Both the position numbers and the translations under genes were made by a program. From the NCBI GenBank assembly GCA_964036155.1, contig OZ038422.1, positions 7,339,201 through 7,403,200 on the forward strand: a stretch of DNA of 64,000 bases, in the 5' to 3' direction. Below are positions 1 to 12,386 of this stretch, one piece after another. Source of the DNA: Diploscapter coronatus (lineage: Eukaryota > Nematoda > Chromadorea > Rhabditida > Rhabditidae). The notes beneath the pieces were generated by a model. That model saw only the letters and a list, made by a program, of their open reading frames with translations. It had not been told where the DNA came from and searched no databases. How positions within the stretch are numbered: position 1 is the first letter of the stretch; every line of letters starts with the position of its first letter.

Positions 1-3000
1 TCGACAGAGAAGTGGAGGCTGAAAATGGATGTGTCATCTGTTGTGAGAAAATGAAGAATTAGTCAGCGAGATTCCGACCAATCTTGTGAGATAATTTTAC
101 TCGTTTCTCTTACCTTCCTAAACAGCAGCATCTGCAGAAGAATGAAAGCAGCGCAGACGAAGTGCGCGATGGCAATTTTCTGCATGAGTCTTGCGTTCGG
201 CTGCAGTGCCTTCAGTCGTTTGGAGGCCAGCCACAAACAGACCGAAGAAGTGAAGGGCACTGCCACACAGAGGAAAGGCACTTCGGAACGACCAACTGCT
301 GGAAGAAAGGGAAAGGGCAAAAGCGATAGGCAGAACAGGCGCCAGTAGAGGGATCTGAATTCAGTTAATGCATTTTAAATGGTCGAAGCTGGAGTGAGAA
401 AAAGTTATTTTTTATTCTTGGAGTTATCTTCAAGCATCCAGAAATGTAGTAATTGCCTTTTTGTGTGTCTATGATCTTCAGTCATGTATTTGGAAATTTT
501 CAGCATATTGTCGAAATTCTTCCAAACCTAATCAGAATGCTTGGCGAAAATAAATCTGAGTCAAATAGCAAGAATTCAATTTATGGACATCAAAATGCAA
601 ACTCACAATTCATTAACGACAGCAGATTCGTATGCCAGAGGCAGCAGCATGAGCAGTCCGAAAACGAGCGACAGCCACCGTCGATCCAGGAATGTTAGGA
701 TGAAGACGCACAGGAAAACGACTGAAATGAATGGATTTGAAGGAAATGGAATAAGATACAAGAAAATACCTGCAACATTGAACATGATGAATGGCTGGGC
801 AATCTGATTGAGGGCTGCAATCGAAGGAACATTTCGAATCTCGCGAAGATAGACTATTGATCGAGATGATAACTGAAAGAAGTGCATGAAAAATTAGACG
901 GGATCCAGATCTATTCAATTTGCAGTCATTTTGATCAAATTCATTCGAGCTCCATCTTTTCGAAAGTCAAATCATTTGAAATTTCAAAAATCAGCCTTTC
1001 TTTTTCCGCTATAGATAAAGAAAAGCAGCTTACATGTGAAACATTTTCAACCAGTGCGAAGAGGTAAACAGGCAGAAGGGCGTAGATCGAGCAGGAAATG
1101 GTGAACTTGTAGTAGAAACAGAGCAGAACAGTCAGTCCCAACAGACAAAAGAAACAGGCGTTTGGCAGGAGGAAGGAAGAGTAATTCAGCTTCACATCCG
1201 GACTGAAATTCAAACATTATTTTACCAGAAGATAATATTGCAAGAAAGTGTTCACATTTCTTTTGGACCAGAATAAAATAAGCTTCGTAATTAAGAATGC
1301 CTTACTTGACTAAATGACAATAGAGCAGAAGAATCCACCCGATGAAAGAAGTCGAAACAGCAGCTCCCAGAAATGTCCGGTCGTATCGATGATAGTAGAA
1401 AATGGCCTGTTTGATTAGGGCTGAATTGTCAGAGAATAGAGATGCAGCTGCGGAATAACGACTGGAAGAAGGAAAATAAATCCCAAAGAATAATGAAGAT
1501 TTTTATCTTACCCCAATTTAGCCAACTTGTTCAGATGTTCCTCCAACGCAGACAGACTTTTGCTGTTGAAATTCTCGTATTCCTGGAAGAAGAATCGAGT
1601 CGACTTTGCACTGCGTAGGTGGAGAAGTTGTTCTCGAAGCTGGAATTCATTAATTATATTGAATTCCACGAAATCATCCAGACAAAAGTTAAATTTTGGG
1701 AATTGACAAATTTGAAGTGAACATTATTTGTTTATATATTAGAAAGAAAGGCTTGCAGGTTTTTTCCTGAAAACTGCAACGACATTGCAGTTTTTCTCGC
1801 AAGTCTGGAAAGAAAATATTCAGCTGGAAAGTTTCGTTATTTTAACTTTCCCGAAAAATCAGTTTCAATCATCATCAATCAAACCTGATAGAAGTTGGCC
1901 ATGACGCTGAGATATTCGTACTTGGGAACTGTGTTAAGAATGTGAACAGGCAGGACTCCGAGAGAGTTGATTGGAATTGGGATGCCGAGCAGAGAGGAGA
2001 CCAGTGGAGTTGTATCGACCTGAAATTATCTGAGTCTGAACGAAACTAAACATTTGAGAATTTTTTTATAGAGAATGGGACAGAAATCTGAATCTGAGCT
2101 TCTTTTCAAATTCTGATTCTGTTCATTTCAAAATTTCATTTTTCGAAAAATTAGTTACGAACTGGTAATGAAAACTGAGAATCATATTTTTACCTGTGCA
2201 ATATTCTTCCTGGGTCCTCCATGCTTGATTCCAGCTCCCCAAGCAACGAAAGGCACAAGCACCTCATCATCGCTGCCCGCTCCGTGCGAGCCCCAATCAG
2301 TCATGCCGTGGTCCGACACGAAGATGTATGCAGTGCGATCGTCGCCGTAGAACGAATCCACTGTCTGTTGTATTCGACGAATTCCATCGTCCACAACTGA
2401 ATTGTTTTTAATTTGAAAAAAGAAATAGAAATTAGACAAATTCAACTCTATTACTAGATTAAATGGATAAATTTAAAAGAAAATAGGGTATTTTTAATCC
2501 AGAATTTCTCGAAACAAAAATTCGATAATTTTGAATAATTCTTATGAAGCCTTACCTCGAATGTTGTTGAGATATTTCTCACTTTCCGGATTGTAGCCAT
2601 GCCCGTTCGTGTCGATTCCCAGCAGATGCAGGAACAGAATCACTTTGTCGCTCTTCAGTCGCATCGACAGACCCGCCTCTTCTTCGGCTGATTTCAGCAA
2701 TTCCTGAAATTTATCTTTCCATGTAAACAATGAAAACATCATCTTCATACATCGACTTTCTCGAAGACCCATTCATCCATGAGATGTGCTTTGGCAGAGC
2801 TGAAGTCCTCGTGGCTGTCCGAGTACGAGGCAGTATACACGTGGGGGATGTCGTCGAACAGAGTCGTGATATCGGGGCTCCCGAAGATCCACGATTCACG
2901 TGATCTGAACAGGAATTTTCAATTTCTTTCTCATTTTCTCCGAGCTCGAAAATTTTTAGCTAAAAAGAAAAAATCGTGAAGAAGAACATTCTCAACTCCT

Positions 3001-3803
3001 ACTGCACATAGAAACATGTTTTACAAGTGAATTGTTATCTGCAGAGTTTGAGAATAAAGATGCTCCTCAATTCTCTAATACTTCTTCAAGGTATGTACAT
3101 GACACACCGATTGAAAACAGAGTCGAATGGAACAGGATTCTTCTTCCATCCGTAGGCCACGGCACTCACGTCCTCTGTGAATCCGGCGAAGATGGCGACG
3201 TGACCGGGACGAGATTCCGTCGGCACGTGGCTGTTGCCGATTGCTGATATGGCCTAAAATTTTTTCCTTGGAAAATAAATCGGATGATTGTCGCGTGAAA
3301 AATTTATCCTTCAAGCCAAAAAAAATACCGTTCGATTGTTGATGAGTCCATGGATGTAGGGCGATCTCTCGGGATGACTCGTGAACGATCTCAATCGGAG
3401 ACCATCTGAAATTTTCTGATGAAAAATCGATTCTGTCGTAGTATTTTAGGCAGATTTTTTGGGAATTTCTCAATACAAAAGGCAAATTTCAAAAATAGTG
3501 AACTTGTTTAGAATGAAGTTTTGTATCAGCAATCAAGTATCAAAATTCGAACGAAAATGGGATTTTCTCTGGAAAATTACCATCTTCAAGAGTACATTTA
3601 CGTGCTAACGTAAAAAAAGTATTTTATGCAGAAGCAGTGGTACCTGCAGAGAAAACGACGACTCGTTTGGCAGGTGGCTCTGTTGATTTGACGCCGTGCG
3701 GAGGGAGGCCCTGAATGAGAGGGGAAGAGTAGTAGATGCCGAAGATGGACACGAGCAGAACCACGTGCACAAACAATCCGATCAGCAGGATTCCATAAGA
3801 CAT
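1..3803 (-). CDS. PIGN: GPI ethanolamine phosphate transferase 1 (PIG-N), 3' end outside window
   Basis: PIG-N is an ER multi-pass enzyme that adds ethanolamine phosphate to the first mannose of GPI precursors. The chosen start is the ATG at 3803, giving [17 protein letters not shown], the usual single N-terminal membrane anchor. Later exons read in order as VVVFSADGLR (catalytic Asp of the alkaline-phosphatase fold), the block [16 protein letters not shown] near 3200, [13 protein letters not shown] near 2620 and [13 protein letters not shown] near 2300 (metal-binding DHGM). After these come [18 protein letters not shown] and a series of hydrophobic exons (1510-60) that form the multi-spanning C-terminal half. 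About a dozen short introns are visible. The last exon seen (37-1) runs off the edge, so the C-terminus is missing. Family assignment is firm from motif order. A divergent bZIP gene starts 338 bp away on the other strand. Confidence 0.94.
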
Positions 3804-4141
3804 AGGCTGATCTACAAGTGAGTACAATTTAGAGTTGCAACTATCGTGTCTTAGTTAACCAAAAAAACGAGGAATATTTCGGCGAAGCAATGAAACATTT
3901 CTCCTTTCGAAAAGAATCAATCTCGGTTAATTAGATTAAACAATTTTTAAAAAATATATTGCAAGTTTGGAAGAACTATTCCAAACAGCGAAAGCTACTT
4001 TAAAATAAACATTGCGCGCTGCTTAGGCGTTTCTACATATAATATTATTAGGTTAAATTTCGTCATTCTGACGCCGGAACTTGTCCAAAACTAGCATTTT
4101 CTAGAGTTATTCCAAATATTTTTGCTAAATAGAGAATAAAA
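3804..4141. promoter_or_regulatory. Shared divergent 5' region of PIG-N and bZIP genes
   Basis: These 338 bp separate two start codons that point away from each other, so they must hold both 5' flanks. The sequence is AT-rich. A TGACG half-site lies near 4068. I see no convincing TATA box and no coding potential. Confidence 0.45.
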
Positions 4142-4743
4142 ATGAGTGGTTCACGAAAGAGGGCGACAGCCAAAGCGGCTGCTGTAGTCTCGGATGAGGA
4201 CAACGACTATGTATCGAAACGAGCCAAGAACAACGAAGCTGTCAATCGGTAGGAAATTTTGATATTTTTGAAGAAAAATTACATTAATCGAATTCTTGGG
4301 TAATCTGAGGTGAATGTGCTTGTCTGAAAACGTGAGGTTTTCTAATCATCTATGAAAATCGATAACTATTCAAAGTTCTTGAAAACAATAATAAAATTTC
4401 GAAAAATGCGCACGATAAATTGTAGAACTCGACAAAAGAAACGACAGGAAGAAGAGGAAACCGTGACCCGAGTGGAGAGTCTGCGAAAAGAAAACGAACA
4501 GCTCGAAAGAAAGGTAGGAAAATGGTTGATCTGAGAAGATATTTTCAATAAATGAATGAACAATCTTAGGTGGAATCTCTTCAAAAGGAGTTGTCGTTCT
4601 TGAAAGAAATGTTCATGACCTATGCTAACGGAAAGAGGGGTGGAAATTCGGGAGGGGAATCGTCGAATGCTCAGGCTGCCTCCAGCAGCAACAGCAGCAG
4701 CAGCTCTTCTGCAGGAACTCGACGAGGCGGTAGAAAACTCTAA
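4142..4743 (+). CDS. cebp-2: C/EBP-gamma-like bZIP transcription factor
   Basis: This is a small nuclear bZIP protein of about 124 residues encoded by three exons (4142-4248, 4426-4513, 4570-4743). An N-terminal Lys/Arg/Ala-rich stretch leads into a basic region, KRAKNNEAVNRTRQKKRQ, with the bZIP-defining N-x-A-V-x-x-x-R pattern. A leucine zipper follows (VESLRKENEQLERKVESL, then LQKELSFLKEMFMTYA). The ending ELSxLKxxF is characteristic of C/EBP-gamma rather than CREB or AP-1. There is no transactivation domain; the C-terminus is a Ser/Gly/Gln run that ends in GTRRGGRKL. C/EBP-gamma proteins act mainly as heterodimer partners. The symbol is by similarity to the nematode gene cebp-2 and is inferred. 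The intron phases join cleanly. Confidence 0.88.
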
Positions 4744-5693
4744 CACTGTCACTTCGTTGAATTCTAGTTGCCATTTCGAGTAAAAAGTTTCCAAACATCG
4801 TCAAAAGACGAGAAGCATTTGAAAATTTTTGCTCAAGTTTCATGCCGATTTGGAAATTTTCAATCCAAAAATCACCCCCGCGACATTTCCAAATTCCACT
4901 TATTTATTATTCGATCTCTTCGTTAATTAGCCGAATAGTTGAATCCATTTGTAGACTTGTAAAAAGAAGCTACGGTTGTAAATAATGATATGTGAAAATA
5001 AATAATGCCTTTTCAAATCATTGTTGTGCAAAAAATATTCACGGGCTGAGATATTCAGCACAGTCGACGGATTACTCAGCATGAGGTGATGGTGTTCTTG
5101 ATTTGCGGAGATATAAAATGAACGAAAAGAATCACGAGTTTCGAGATGCGAAGCTCGAAAGATTACCGTTTTTGCATGGAGCAGCAAGTGGGAGAAATGA
5201 AGAATGCATGATCACTGAATTATGCGGCTGATATCCAAAATTACAGTGCCAAGTGCGAAGAGTGAAAACTTCTTCCTCTTCCTAACGTTGTATCTCGTCT
5301 TCGCATCAGAAAACGCTCCATTGCTCCATTGTCAAGCTTTTTCGTCAAACCCTTCGGGAAGCGTGTTTTCCTCGCTTCGCACTACTACAATCGCTGGTCA
5401 ACGAATTTCCTCCCATCGAAATAATGCTAGCCGCATAATGCGGTGTGATGAATAACCGGCAGAATAGTCAATTCCGTTTCGCATTATGAAACTCATCATT
5501 TTATCTTCTCGCAATTATCGCCAATTTTCTCGTTAATTGGGGGTAATTAACGTTTTCTGAATGCTTAACGACTCGTTCACAGTTGTTGATCATCGTCGTC
5601 CAGCCGTCTTTGTTATTCATTCGCTCAAAATATCGATTTTCGCTCGTTAATAATTTTCCATTCACGTGATGCGATTCAGAATCAGCGTGGACG
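4744..5693. other. Intergenic region between bZIP and STAM genes
   Basis: About 950 bp with no supported gene. It contains the AT-rich 3' flank of the bZIP gene (an AATAAT/AATAAA-like run near 4980-5000) and the 5' flank of STAM. Open frames on the minus strand around 4927-5187 have no family signal and poor codon use. Confidence 0.4.
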
Positions 5694-8600
5694 ATGTTGG
5701 GCCTGTTCAACGACCAGTCCTCGCCCTTCGACGACGTCATCGAGAAGGTCACTGCCGAGACTCTGTCCACCGAGAACTGGGCTCTCATTCTCGACATCTG
5801 CGACAAGGTGAGGGGTTGCTTTGATTGGACTTGAAGAAGGTTCTCTTGAAACTTTCAAAGTTATTCGAGATAAAGATTTTCAATTCTTTATGAATTGAGG
5901 AGAATGTTTTGAAAAAAAAATTCGTGAAATAAACGAAAATCGTGAAGCCTACTCATACGTGATTTTGTTCGCAAAGTAAACTTGCAAATATTACCAGAAA
6001 AGCTGAATACTAGAGAGCTTGGCTAAATAGTTCTTTTATTTTGCAAGAAAACTAAACTTATCAATTTTCAGATCAATTCGAACCCGACGCAGCACTCGAA
6101 GTTGGCCTTAATGTCTATTCGCAAGAGGTTCGGTTATTTTCCAAACTTCTCACTTCATTTTTCACCTTCAGACTGAACCACCGCGATCCTCACGTGGTGA
6201 TGTACGCTCTGTCGGTGCTGGACTCGTGCTGGTGCAACTGCGGACAGCCATTCCGAAGGGAGGTCTCCTCCGCTGCTTTCATCAACCAACTCCAGGCTAA
6301 TTGCACCAGTGTAGGTTGAACCTTCATCGGTGGCAAAGACTGGATTGCCTACCTTTGAATCTGTATCATCGATGTTTCAATTTGTATTTCGATTCAGCTA
6401 TAATCGAAAATTAACTTTTTTTTTTTAAATCATATTCGATAATTTGTTTAAAGAATTCTAGCACGATCAGATAATTGACGAAGAAGTAATTTCTTCGATC
6501 ATCGAAATTCCTTATTCCAGGGTACTCGTCTGATCGCCGAGAAGGCTCGTCTGATGGTGAAGAAATGGACAGAGAACGAGTGTGCCTCTGATGCGTCGCT
6601 GTCCCTCGTCTCCTCGCTCTTCACTCGGCTCAAGGAAGACGGTCACTCGTTCGAGTCCAGCGAGCCCAAGAAGGCCGCCCCCGTCGTCACTGATCCTTAT
6701 GCAGTTGGTTTTTTTTTTGGTTTACGACTATCTGAAATGGCTGACAATATTATTTATTCTACAGAATGGAAATCTCATTCCAAAAAATTTTTATTCTGCT
6801 TCCTTATGATCAAATTATCTATTTTATGCTAGACCTCATGATATTTCTATCCAACTTCAATACCTTCTTTCAATTTGACCAATTAAATTTATCAATTCTT
6901 CATTATTTACGGAAAACTTTGATTCCTTACAAATATCCCTCTGAAAAGAATAGACTCTTGAAAGATGGCTGATGATTTAGGTGACCTCGCAAGAGGAAGA
7001 AGATGCACTTGCGAAGGCGATAGCCTTGTCGTTGGAAGAACAGGACAAGCGCAAGGTTGTCAAGACAAGCAAACTCTATCCCAACAGCGCAGCTACGAAC
7101 GGGCACACCAACAAGGCTGAAAAGTTAGAAATGCCCTCTTCGCAGTCGATTATTCCCTGAATATTCAGCAAGATCGAGAGGAAAGTGCGTGCTCTGTACG
7201 ACTTCGAGGCCGCCGAGGACAATGAATTGTCGTTCGTTTCTGGCGACATCATCACTGTTATCGACGACAAGTCTGTCTTGGCGTTTCTTCTCTCATATAA
7301 TTTCTTTTAGAAAAGAAGCAAAATTTTCAAAGCTTTATTTTGTATCATTTTTCTTGAAACCTCTTTTTCAGTATTTATTCACGATTCAAATGTTTTACTT
7401 CAGCGATCCTAACTGGTGGCGCGGCCGCATCGGACTGCAGCAGGGTTTGTTTCCCTCGAACTTCGTCACTTTCGACCTGGAACCCACTCCCGAGCCAGTC
7501 GATCTGAAGCCTGTGGCTCAACAGGTTTGCAGCTATTGTTTTTATCCTCTTATCTGATTGTTCTTCAGAACCAGCAAGTGGCACAGGTGGACGAGTCTCT
7601 GCTGCTGCGCTGCATCCAAATGCTCGAGGCTCTCGATCCGACCGGGGAAGTGGCTGACCCGCCTGAATTGGCACAGGTAGGAACATTTCTTGAATATTTT
7701 CGGTGAAATGAGTGCGGTGTTCTTCTAAAGCTTCCCAATACATAAGATGAGAATTTGTTCGAAAATTTGCAGACAAAAACATTTTTAAAAAGTTGATTAT
7801 TCGCATTCTCTTCCATGCATTCCTGTGATTTTCTGAGCCATCGATACATTTCCCACCAAAACGGCACGATTTACAAAATATTCCCCCTCATGTTTCAGCA
7901 AGTATAGTATTTCAATAAAGTTGAGGAATCATTTTTCCTACACCCTGCTTCATTCAATACAAATTGAATCTTTCAGATTGAAGCAGCAGCGAATACACAG
8001 GCTCCACTCATCGATGCGAGACTCGCTGCCATCGACAGACAACACAATGCACTCGCTAGCGTGAGTTGCCTTTTCATCGAATCACGATTGGATAGATCAT
8101 AGCTAATCTATTCAAAAAATCTTATAGATGCATATTTTGCAATTTTCGTATTGTTGAGACCTTCCCGTCTCTTATGTTTTACTACCCCTTTCATCAAAGA
8201 ATGGGTTTGCAGATCGATATGGCAATTCGCGATGTGCTGAATCTGTACGACCACGCAGTGCAATCTGCCCAGTATCAGCCGACCTATCAGATGCAGCAGC
8301 CACCTGCTCCTGCAAACACTCAGCCTCAGGCACAGGCTCAACAGCCTTATCCGATGCATCAGCAACAGCATCCCTCGATGTACCAACAGCCACAGGTCAG
8401 ACATAACTTTTTTTTTTTAAATCTTCCTTCACATTAAATCATGCTATCAGCTATCCGTAATTTTGCGAAGTTATGCAATGCAGCAATATTTTCCTCTTTT
8501 CGAAAAGAAGAACGAGAAACGCGAGCTATACAAGGCAAAAAACAGATGATAAGCGATCAACCGTCACTCATTGCCAACTTGACAAAAATAACGATAAATT

Positions 8601-9102
8601 AAACAAAACCCTTAGAATTAGACTAAACAAAACAATATTATTTTCAGATGCCGATGAGTTCTGGCGCTAATATGATGCCTCAGCAGCAAGTTCCTGTCAG
8701 CGATGCCTCCATGTATGGACAGGTAGTTTGTTTGTTACTTTTTCGTACGAACTTACGAGATTCATTATTTGATAATTTGTGGCTTCTTATTCCCTTCTTC
8801 CTCTACCCTTACCTTTTCCATTTCAATCTTCTGAGTTTTGATTCGATACAATTATTTAAAAAAAAAATGTTATTTTCCAGGCTGGCGGTCATCCGCAGAC
8901 TTCGACGTATCCTGGCTACCTTCCGCAGACGAGTTCTGTGCCATCGATGCCCGCCTCTTCTGCTGGCTACAACAACCCCTCGGTGTCTGCCTCCATCCCT
9001 CACACTCAGCCAATCCAGTCAGCCTACCCCCCGCAGCATTCTGCCATGCAGATGCAGCCGACCTATTCCGTCACCCAGCCCACTGTTCATCCGTATCAGT
9101 AA
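5694..9102 (+). CDS. stam-1: STAM / Hbp endosomal sorting adaptor (VHS-UIM-SH3)
   Basis: STAM pairs with Hrs/HGRS in ESCRT-0 and sorts ubiquitinated cargo on early endosomes. The start [19 protein letters not shown] opens a VHS domain (through about residue 140, including [15 protein letters not shown] and [14 protein letters not shown]). A ubiquitin-interacting motif follows in [17 protein letters not shown] (6990-7050). Next comes an SH3 domain, [17 protein letters not shown] then [10 protein letters not shown] and [10 protein letters not shown] (7180-7480), which carries the ALYDF and WW ligand-binding signatures. The Hrs-binding coiled-coil/GAT-like segment (about 7570-8260) follows, and then a long Gln/Pro/Met-rich tail ending in HPYQ. 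About a dozen introns are present, all short to moderate. The C. elegans orthologue is known for the same Gln-rich tail. The assignment is firm. Only the exact ends of a few low-complexity exons (8380-8720) are uncertain. Confidence 0.95.
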
Positions 9103-9866
9103 ATCGGTCAAGTAACTTTTTTTTCATTTCAATTGATTTGAACAGTTATCGTTTGCTTAGAAATTCTTTCAAATTTTGATCATTTTCGACGAAGGTTTTG
9201 TCTTTGACGAGGCTATTCCTGCTTCCTCCTTTCATCTCTTCTTTATTCAGCCCATTTTTACTGTGAAACGGAAAAGATGAGACCAGCATTCTTTCACATA
9301 TAGCAAGGCTTTGTAGAAAATAATGGACAGGTGTTTTTTTTTTAACTTTACAAAATCCAGAGTTTTCAAGCAAACGATTCATTCAGTTCCACTGTGATAA
9401 TGTCTTGATGAGTATTCTCATCATTCACTTTTGTCGAATATTCAATTATTTCAACTCGCTCCTCCTCTCCTTCGTTCGGAATTGTGATGATTTACTCATG
9501 AAATGTCATTTGATTTCTAACTTATGCAGATTATTTCATCTGAATCAGCTGAAGCATTGATTTCCATTTCCCTGTAGGTGCTATTCTGCTACTCCATTCC
9601 CTCTTTCCTGCATCTTATCTTTATTTTATTCAAGAATCCCGTTTTCTGATTTGTGTATTTATTCCGAGTTCTCCAAATATCTATAAATATTTATTTTCCC
9701 AATGTGTAAATGATAAGCCATGATTTGAAAAAGAATAAAGCTTTGTCGGAAAATATTGAGTTTATCTCTTTTCAAATATGCTCGTTGTTACAAATCAGCA
9801 GAATTGTACATGAAAGTCTTTATAGGCACGGATATATTGAGATCACAGACAACGTTTTACCGAGAT
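9103..9866. other. Convergent 3' flanks of STAM and CutA
   Basis: About 760 bp between two convergent stop codons. The sequence is pyrimidine-rich and AT-rich, with AATAAA at about 9736 and several AT-rich runs suited to 3' processing. I see no gene in it. Confidence 0.4.
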
Positions 9867-10748
9867 TTAGGAAGAATTCTCTTCGGCCTCTGCAGGGTCG
9901 GGCAAAGAATTCTTGAGCACCCACTGGCCGTACGGCTCGCTCGCGTGGTCGATTGGCAGGGACACAAACTCAGGCACTTCGTACGGATGCAGACGGACTA
10001 CTTCCTGAATAAGAAATAGTATTCGTAACTTTCTTTTTTCGATTTTTTATTTTGAATGACAAAATCTGTTTAATTTCACGTGAAAGCAATTGAATATTCG
10101 GTGCCTTCACGACTTCTCCGAGAATGACAACAGGATTTTCAAAGCATGAGGAATGTATACTTCTCTAATTAGTGAAAATAATGAGGTCATATTCTAAAAA
10201 AAAAGTCGTGCAGTTATGCTGTATGCCTCAAATAGAATCATGGGAAAAATATCCAGAATTTTTAAAATTCAAGATATGGTTTTTGACCAACTTCAACCGC
10301 AGAGCTATTTCTCTTCTAGATTTTTAAAAATAATTTATCTTGCTACCTTCCTGAGCGGTTCGAGCTGCTTTTCATTGGTCTTCATAATCAGCAGCTCTTC
10401 CGAGTCCTCGTTGACTTTTCCTTCCCAAATGTAACTGCGAATAATTAATTTGGCATTTTGTTTTGAAGTGAAAAATGCTACTTACACTGATTTGATTCCT
10501 GGGACGATATTGACGCAAGCTGCTAGTTTGTTCTCCACGACCGATCTGAAAATAAGAGAATGACTTTTTCCTGAGAAATTCCATAAGTTAGTATTTTACC
10601 TAGCGATAGATAGACCGACATCGTGATTCGGCACAGTGACATAGACGATTCGAAGGGCCGTCGAGGCCAGACGAGCACCGGACATTTGACTGTAGAAGAG
10701 AGCTATTAGAACCGAAGAGACCAGCAGGGCACACCAACAGGTGCGCAT
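9867..10748 (-). CDS. CutA divalent-cation-tolerance homologue, membrane-anchored
   Basis: CutA proteins are small trimeric ferredoxin-like-fold proteins. In animals CUTA is linked to acetylcholinesterase processing and membrane anchoring. Exons on the minus strand read ALRIVYVTVPNHDVGLSIAR, then [38 protein letters not shown], then VVRLHPYEVPEFVSLPIDH and [16 protein letters not shown] and HPYEVPE are the diagnostic CutA motifs. The N-terminus from ATG 10748 (MRTCWCALLVSSVLIALFYS) is hydrophobic and predicts a signal peptide or membrane anchor, as in vertebrate CUTA. A further in-frame upstream reading without a clear ATG exists, so I kept the first good ATG. The C-terminus is an acidic/Ser tail, EAEENSS. 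Four exons. Strong family match. Confidence 0.92.
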
Positions 10749-11463
10749 AGACCAAGCACGATACCACTGAACAACGAAAATTCGAAGAAAAAAAGCGTGA
10801 AATATTATCAACTCTCCCAAGAAACTAATAACGCATCAAATATCTAGTCAACGAAATATTTGATGAAGATGCTCAAAATATTTTGGAGCTGGTAATTGGA
10901 AAAAAAAATTCATACCGAATGAATGATAAAATCAATAGTGCATCAAATACGACACAAAATTAGAGGTGTTTTGCGCTTCAAAATGAAAATTTGATCAGCT
11001 TGCAGCAGGCAGTTTTCAAAGAATTTAGCCAACGTTCAAGATAAATCTCGCGCAGACAGAATGAAAATATTGTAGGTATGCTAAAATGTTGCAATGTTCG
11101 CGATGTTGCATTCTGCGTTGGCTTTTATAGAAGTAAATAAACGGTCAAAATGGTTCAGATAAATGGAATACAAAACTTGTAGAAAAAGTTTCATGCATAA
11201 TTTATCGATGATTCTTATATTCCTTGTACATTGACGGACAACGTTTTAGCGAAGAAAATAAGTTATGAGTAGGTAGAATTTTGAAAGAACGCGCGCTCAC
11301 AAAGTTGAGAAATTTGCATCATGCTTCATAAAAGTTAGGTAAATGAGCATTAAGAAATATCTAGGATCTCTAAATAAATGATCAAGGCATGAACATAGTT
11401 CGGTGAAAATTATTCAAACGTGATGAAATTTAAAGGCAAAAGATAAAATAACCCACACAACAG

Positions 11464-11550
11464 GCATTAGACGACCTCTTGTATTCCACGTCCACTTTTT
11501 TCCCTACTCTTCTCAGAGTGGATGTGGACTACGAAAGGCCGCATTAGACG
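11464..11550. repeat. Small fold-back element flanked by 10-bp direct repeat
   Basis: Arms of about 24 nt (CGACCTCTTGTATTCCACG... against CGGCCTTTCGTAGTCCACA... on the other strand) pair with about three quarters identity around a pyrimidine-rich loop of about 30 nt. The unit is bracketed by identical GCATTAGACG copies at 11464-11473 and 11541-11550. That arrangement suggests a mini fold-back transposon or a hairpin RNA locus. Confidence 0.5.
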
Positions 11551-11819
11551 TACTTGTGCAAATAAAAATGAGAAATCAGGTAAAATTTCCAATTGGTCTT
11601 GCATTAAATTGACAAGCTAATCTGTGTACACGATCATTTACTGTCATGACGCGATCATTTTTCCTCCAAGAATTGCACGGCTACAAGAAACATGTGATCT
11701 TTGCTGCCACGAAAATATTCTTTGTTTATGAAAAACACAATCCGACTTGCAACAATACTTTATTTACAAAGGACCAGTAAAATATGATCGATCATTATAA
11801 AGATTTAGTCTATACACAG

Positions 11820-11902
11820 GCTTAGGGAGCACTTTCGTCAGGCGAAGAAAATATTATAGGGGGTAGGTCGCAAGGGCTTTCTGACGATCGTCCTCCCTAG
11901 AT
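11820..11902. repeat. Imperfect hairpin in the 3' flank of the Tyr/Pro-rich gene
   Basis: The arms TTAGGGAGCACTTTCGTCAG and, on the opposite strand, CTAGGGAGGACGATCGTCAG can pair over about 20 nt with a loop of about 40 nt. The hairpin lies just beyond the stop codon of the minus-strand gene that ends at 11914, so it may be part of that mRNA's 3' UTR. Confidence 0.45.
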
Positions 11903-11913
11903 CTGTCTCATAT

Positions 11914-12386
11914 TTAATGGCAATGGTGGTGATGATATTCTTCTTCAAAGCAAGAATTGTAGTGATGGCTTGGGTAGCACGCTGAAATTTACAACCTAGT
12001 CGCTTTATAATGGGAAGATCAGAACTATTTGGAAATCATAAGCTTTCAAGTCTTGCGAAACAGTAAAATAAAATGAGGAATATCAGGAAAAAATATCTCT
12101 CGCACTTTCGCGTGACTTGTAGCTTGAAGGTCTTTTGTTTTCAATTTAAAAAAAAAATTAACGGATATGCAATAGTGGTGATGAGTCATCTTCAAATTAA
12201 CTTACCTTCGTTGTAGTACATTGGTGGACGCTGATAGTAGGGCGGCGGATAAGCTCCATATCCCATAGGTGTCTGATTGTACATAGCAGGCATCGGAGCA
12301 GGAGGCATTGGATAACCGCCTGTAGGTGGAATTGGAGGTCGATTGTATCCGTTATACGGATTGTAACCGTTTGGATTATAGGACAT
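11914..12386 (-). CDS. Tyr/Pro/Gly-rich small protein with His/Cys C-terminus
   Basis: The gene encodes an 82-residue protein in two exons (12386-12206 and 11981-11914). The joined length is exactly 249 nt, and the splice sites are consensus. The N-terminal 60 residues are low complexity, with repeated NPYNGYN, PPIPPTGGYPMPP and GYGAYPPPYYQRPP. The second exon encodes ACYPSHHYNSCFEEEYHHHHCH. There is no signal peptide and no known catalytic domain. The pattern resembles short XYPPX/PYPP-repeat proteins that are common in eukaryotes, sometimes with a C-terminal Cys-rich patch, and the HHHHCH end could bind a metal. The function is unknown. I trust the gene because the reading frame, splicing and compositional bias stay consistent across the intron. 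Confidence 0.7.

Larger units (their letters stand above)
10749..11913. other. Intergenic region with two small hairpin repeats
   Basis: About 1.2 kb between the start of CutA and the stop of the Tyr/Pro-rich gene, both on the minus strand. No coding signal was found. The recognizable structures are two imperfect inverted repeats, listed separately at 11464-11550 and 11820-11902. Confidence 0.4.

Noticed and set aside
3075..3485. 136-codon minus-strand open frame
   Set aside because: It runs through two PIG-N exons in the wrong frame and reads across introns.
4366..4794. 142-codon minus-strand open frame rich in Ser/Cys/Arg
   Set aside because: It is the antisense shadow of the bZIP coding sequence and its Ser-rich tail.
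8108..8404. Minus-strand open frame over the STAM Gln/Pro-rich tail
   Set aside because: Antisense of CAG/CCA-rich coding repeats, which often leave a long open shadow.
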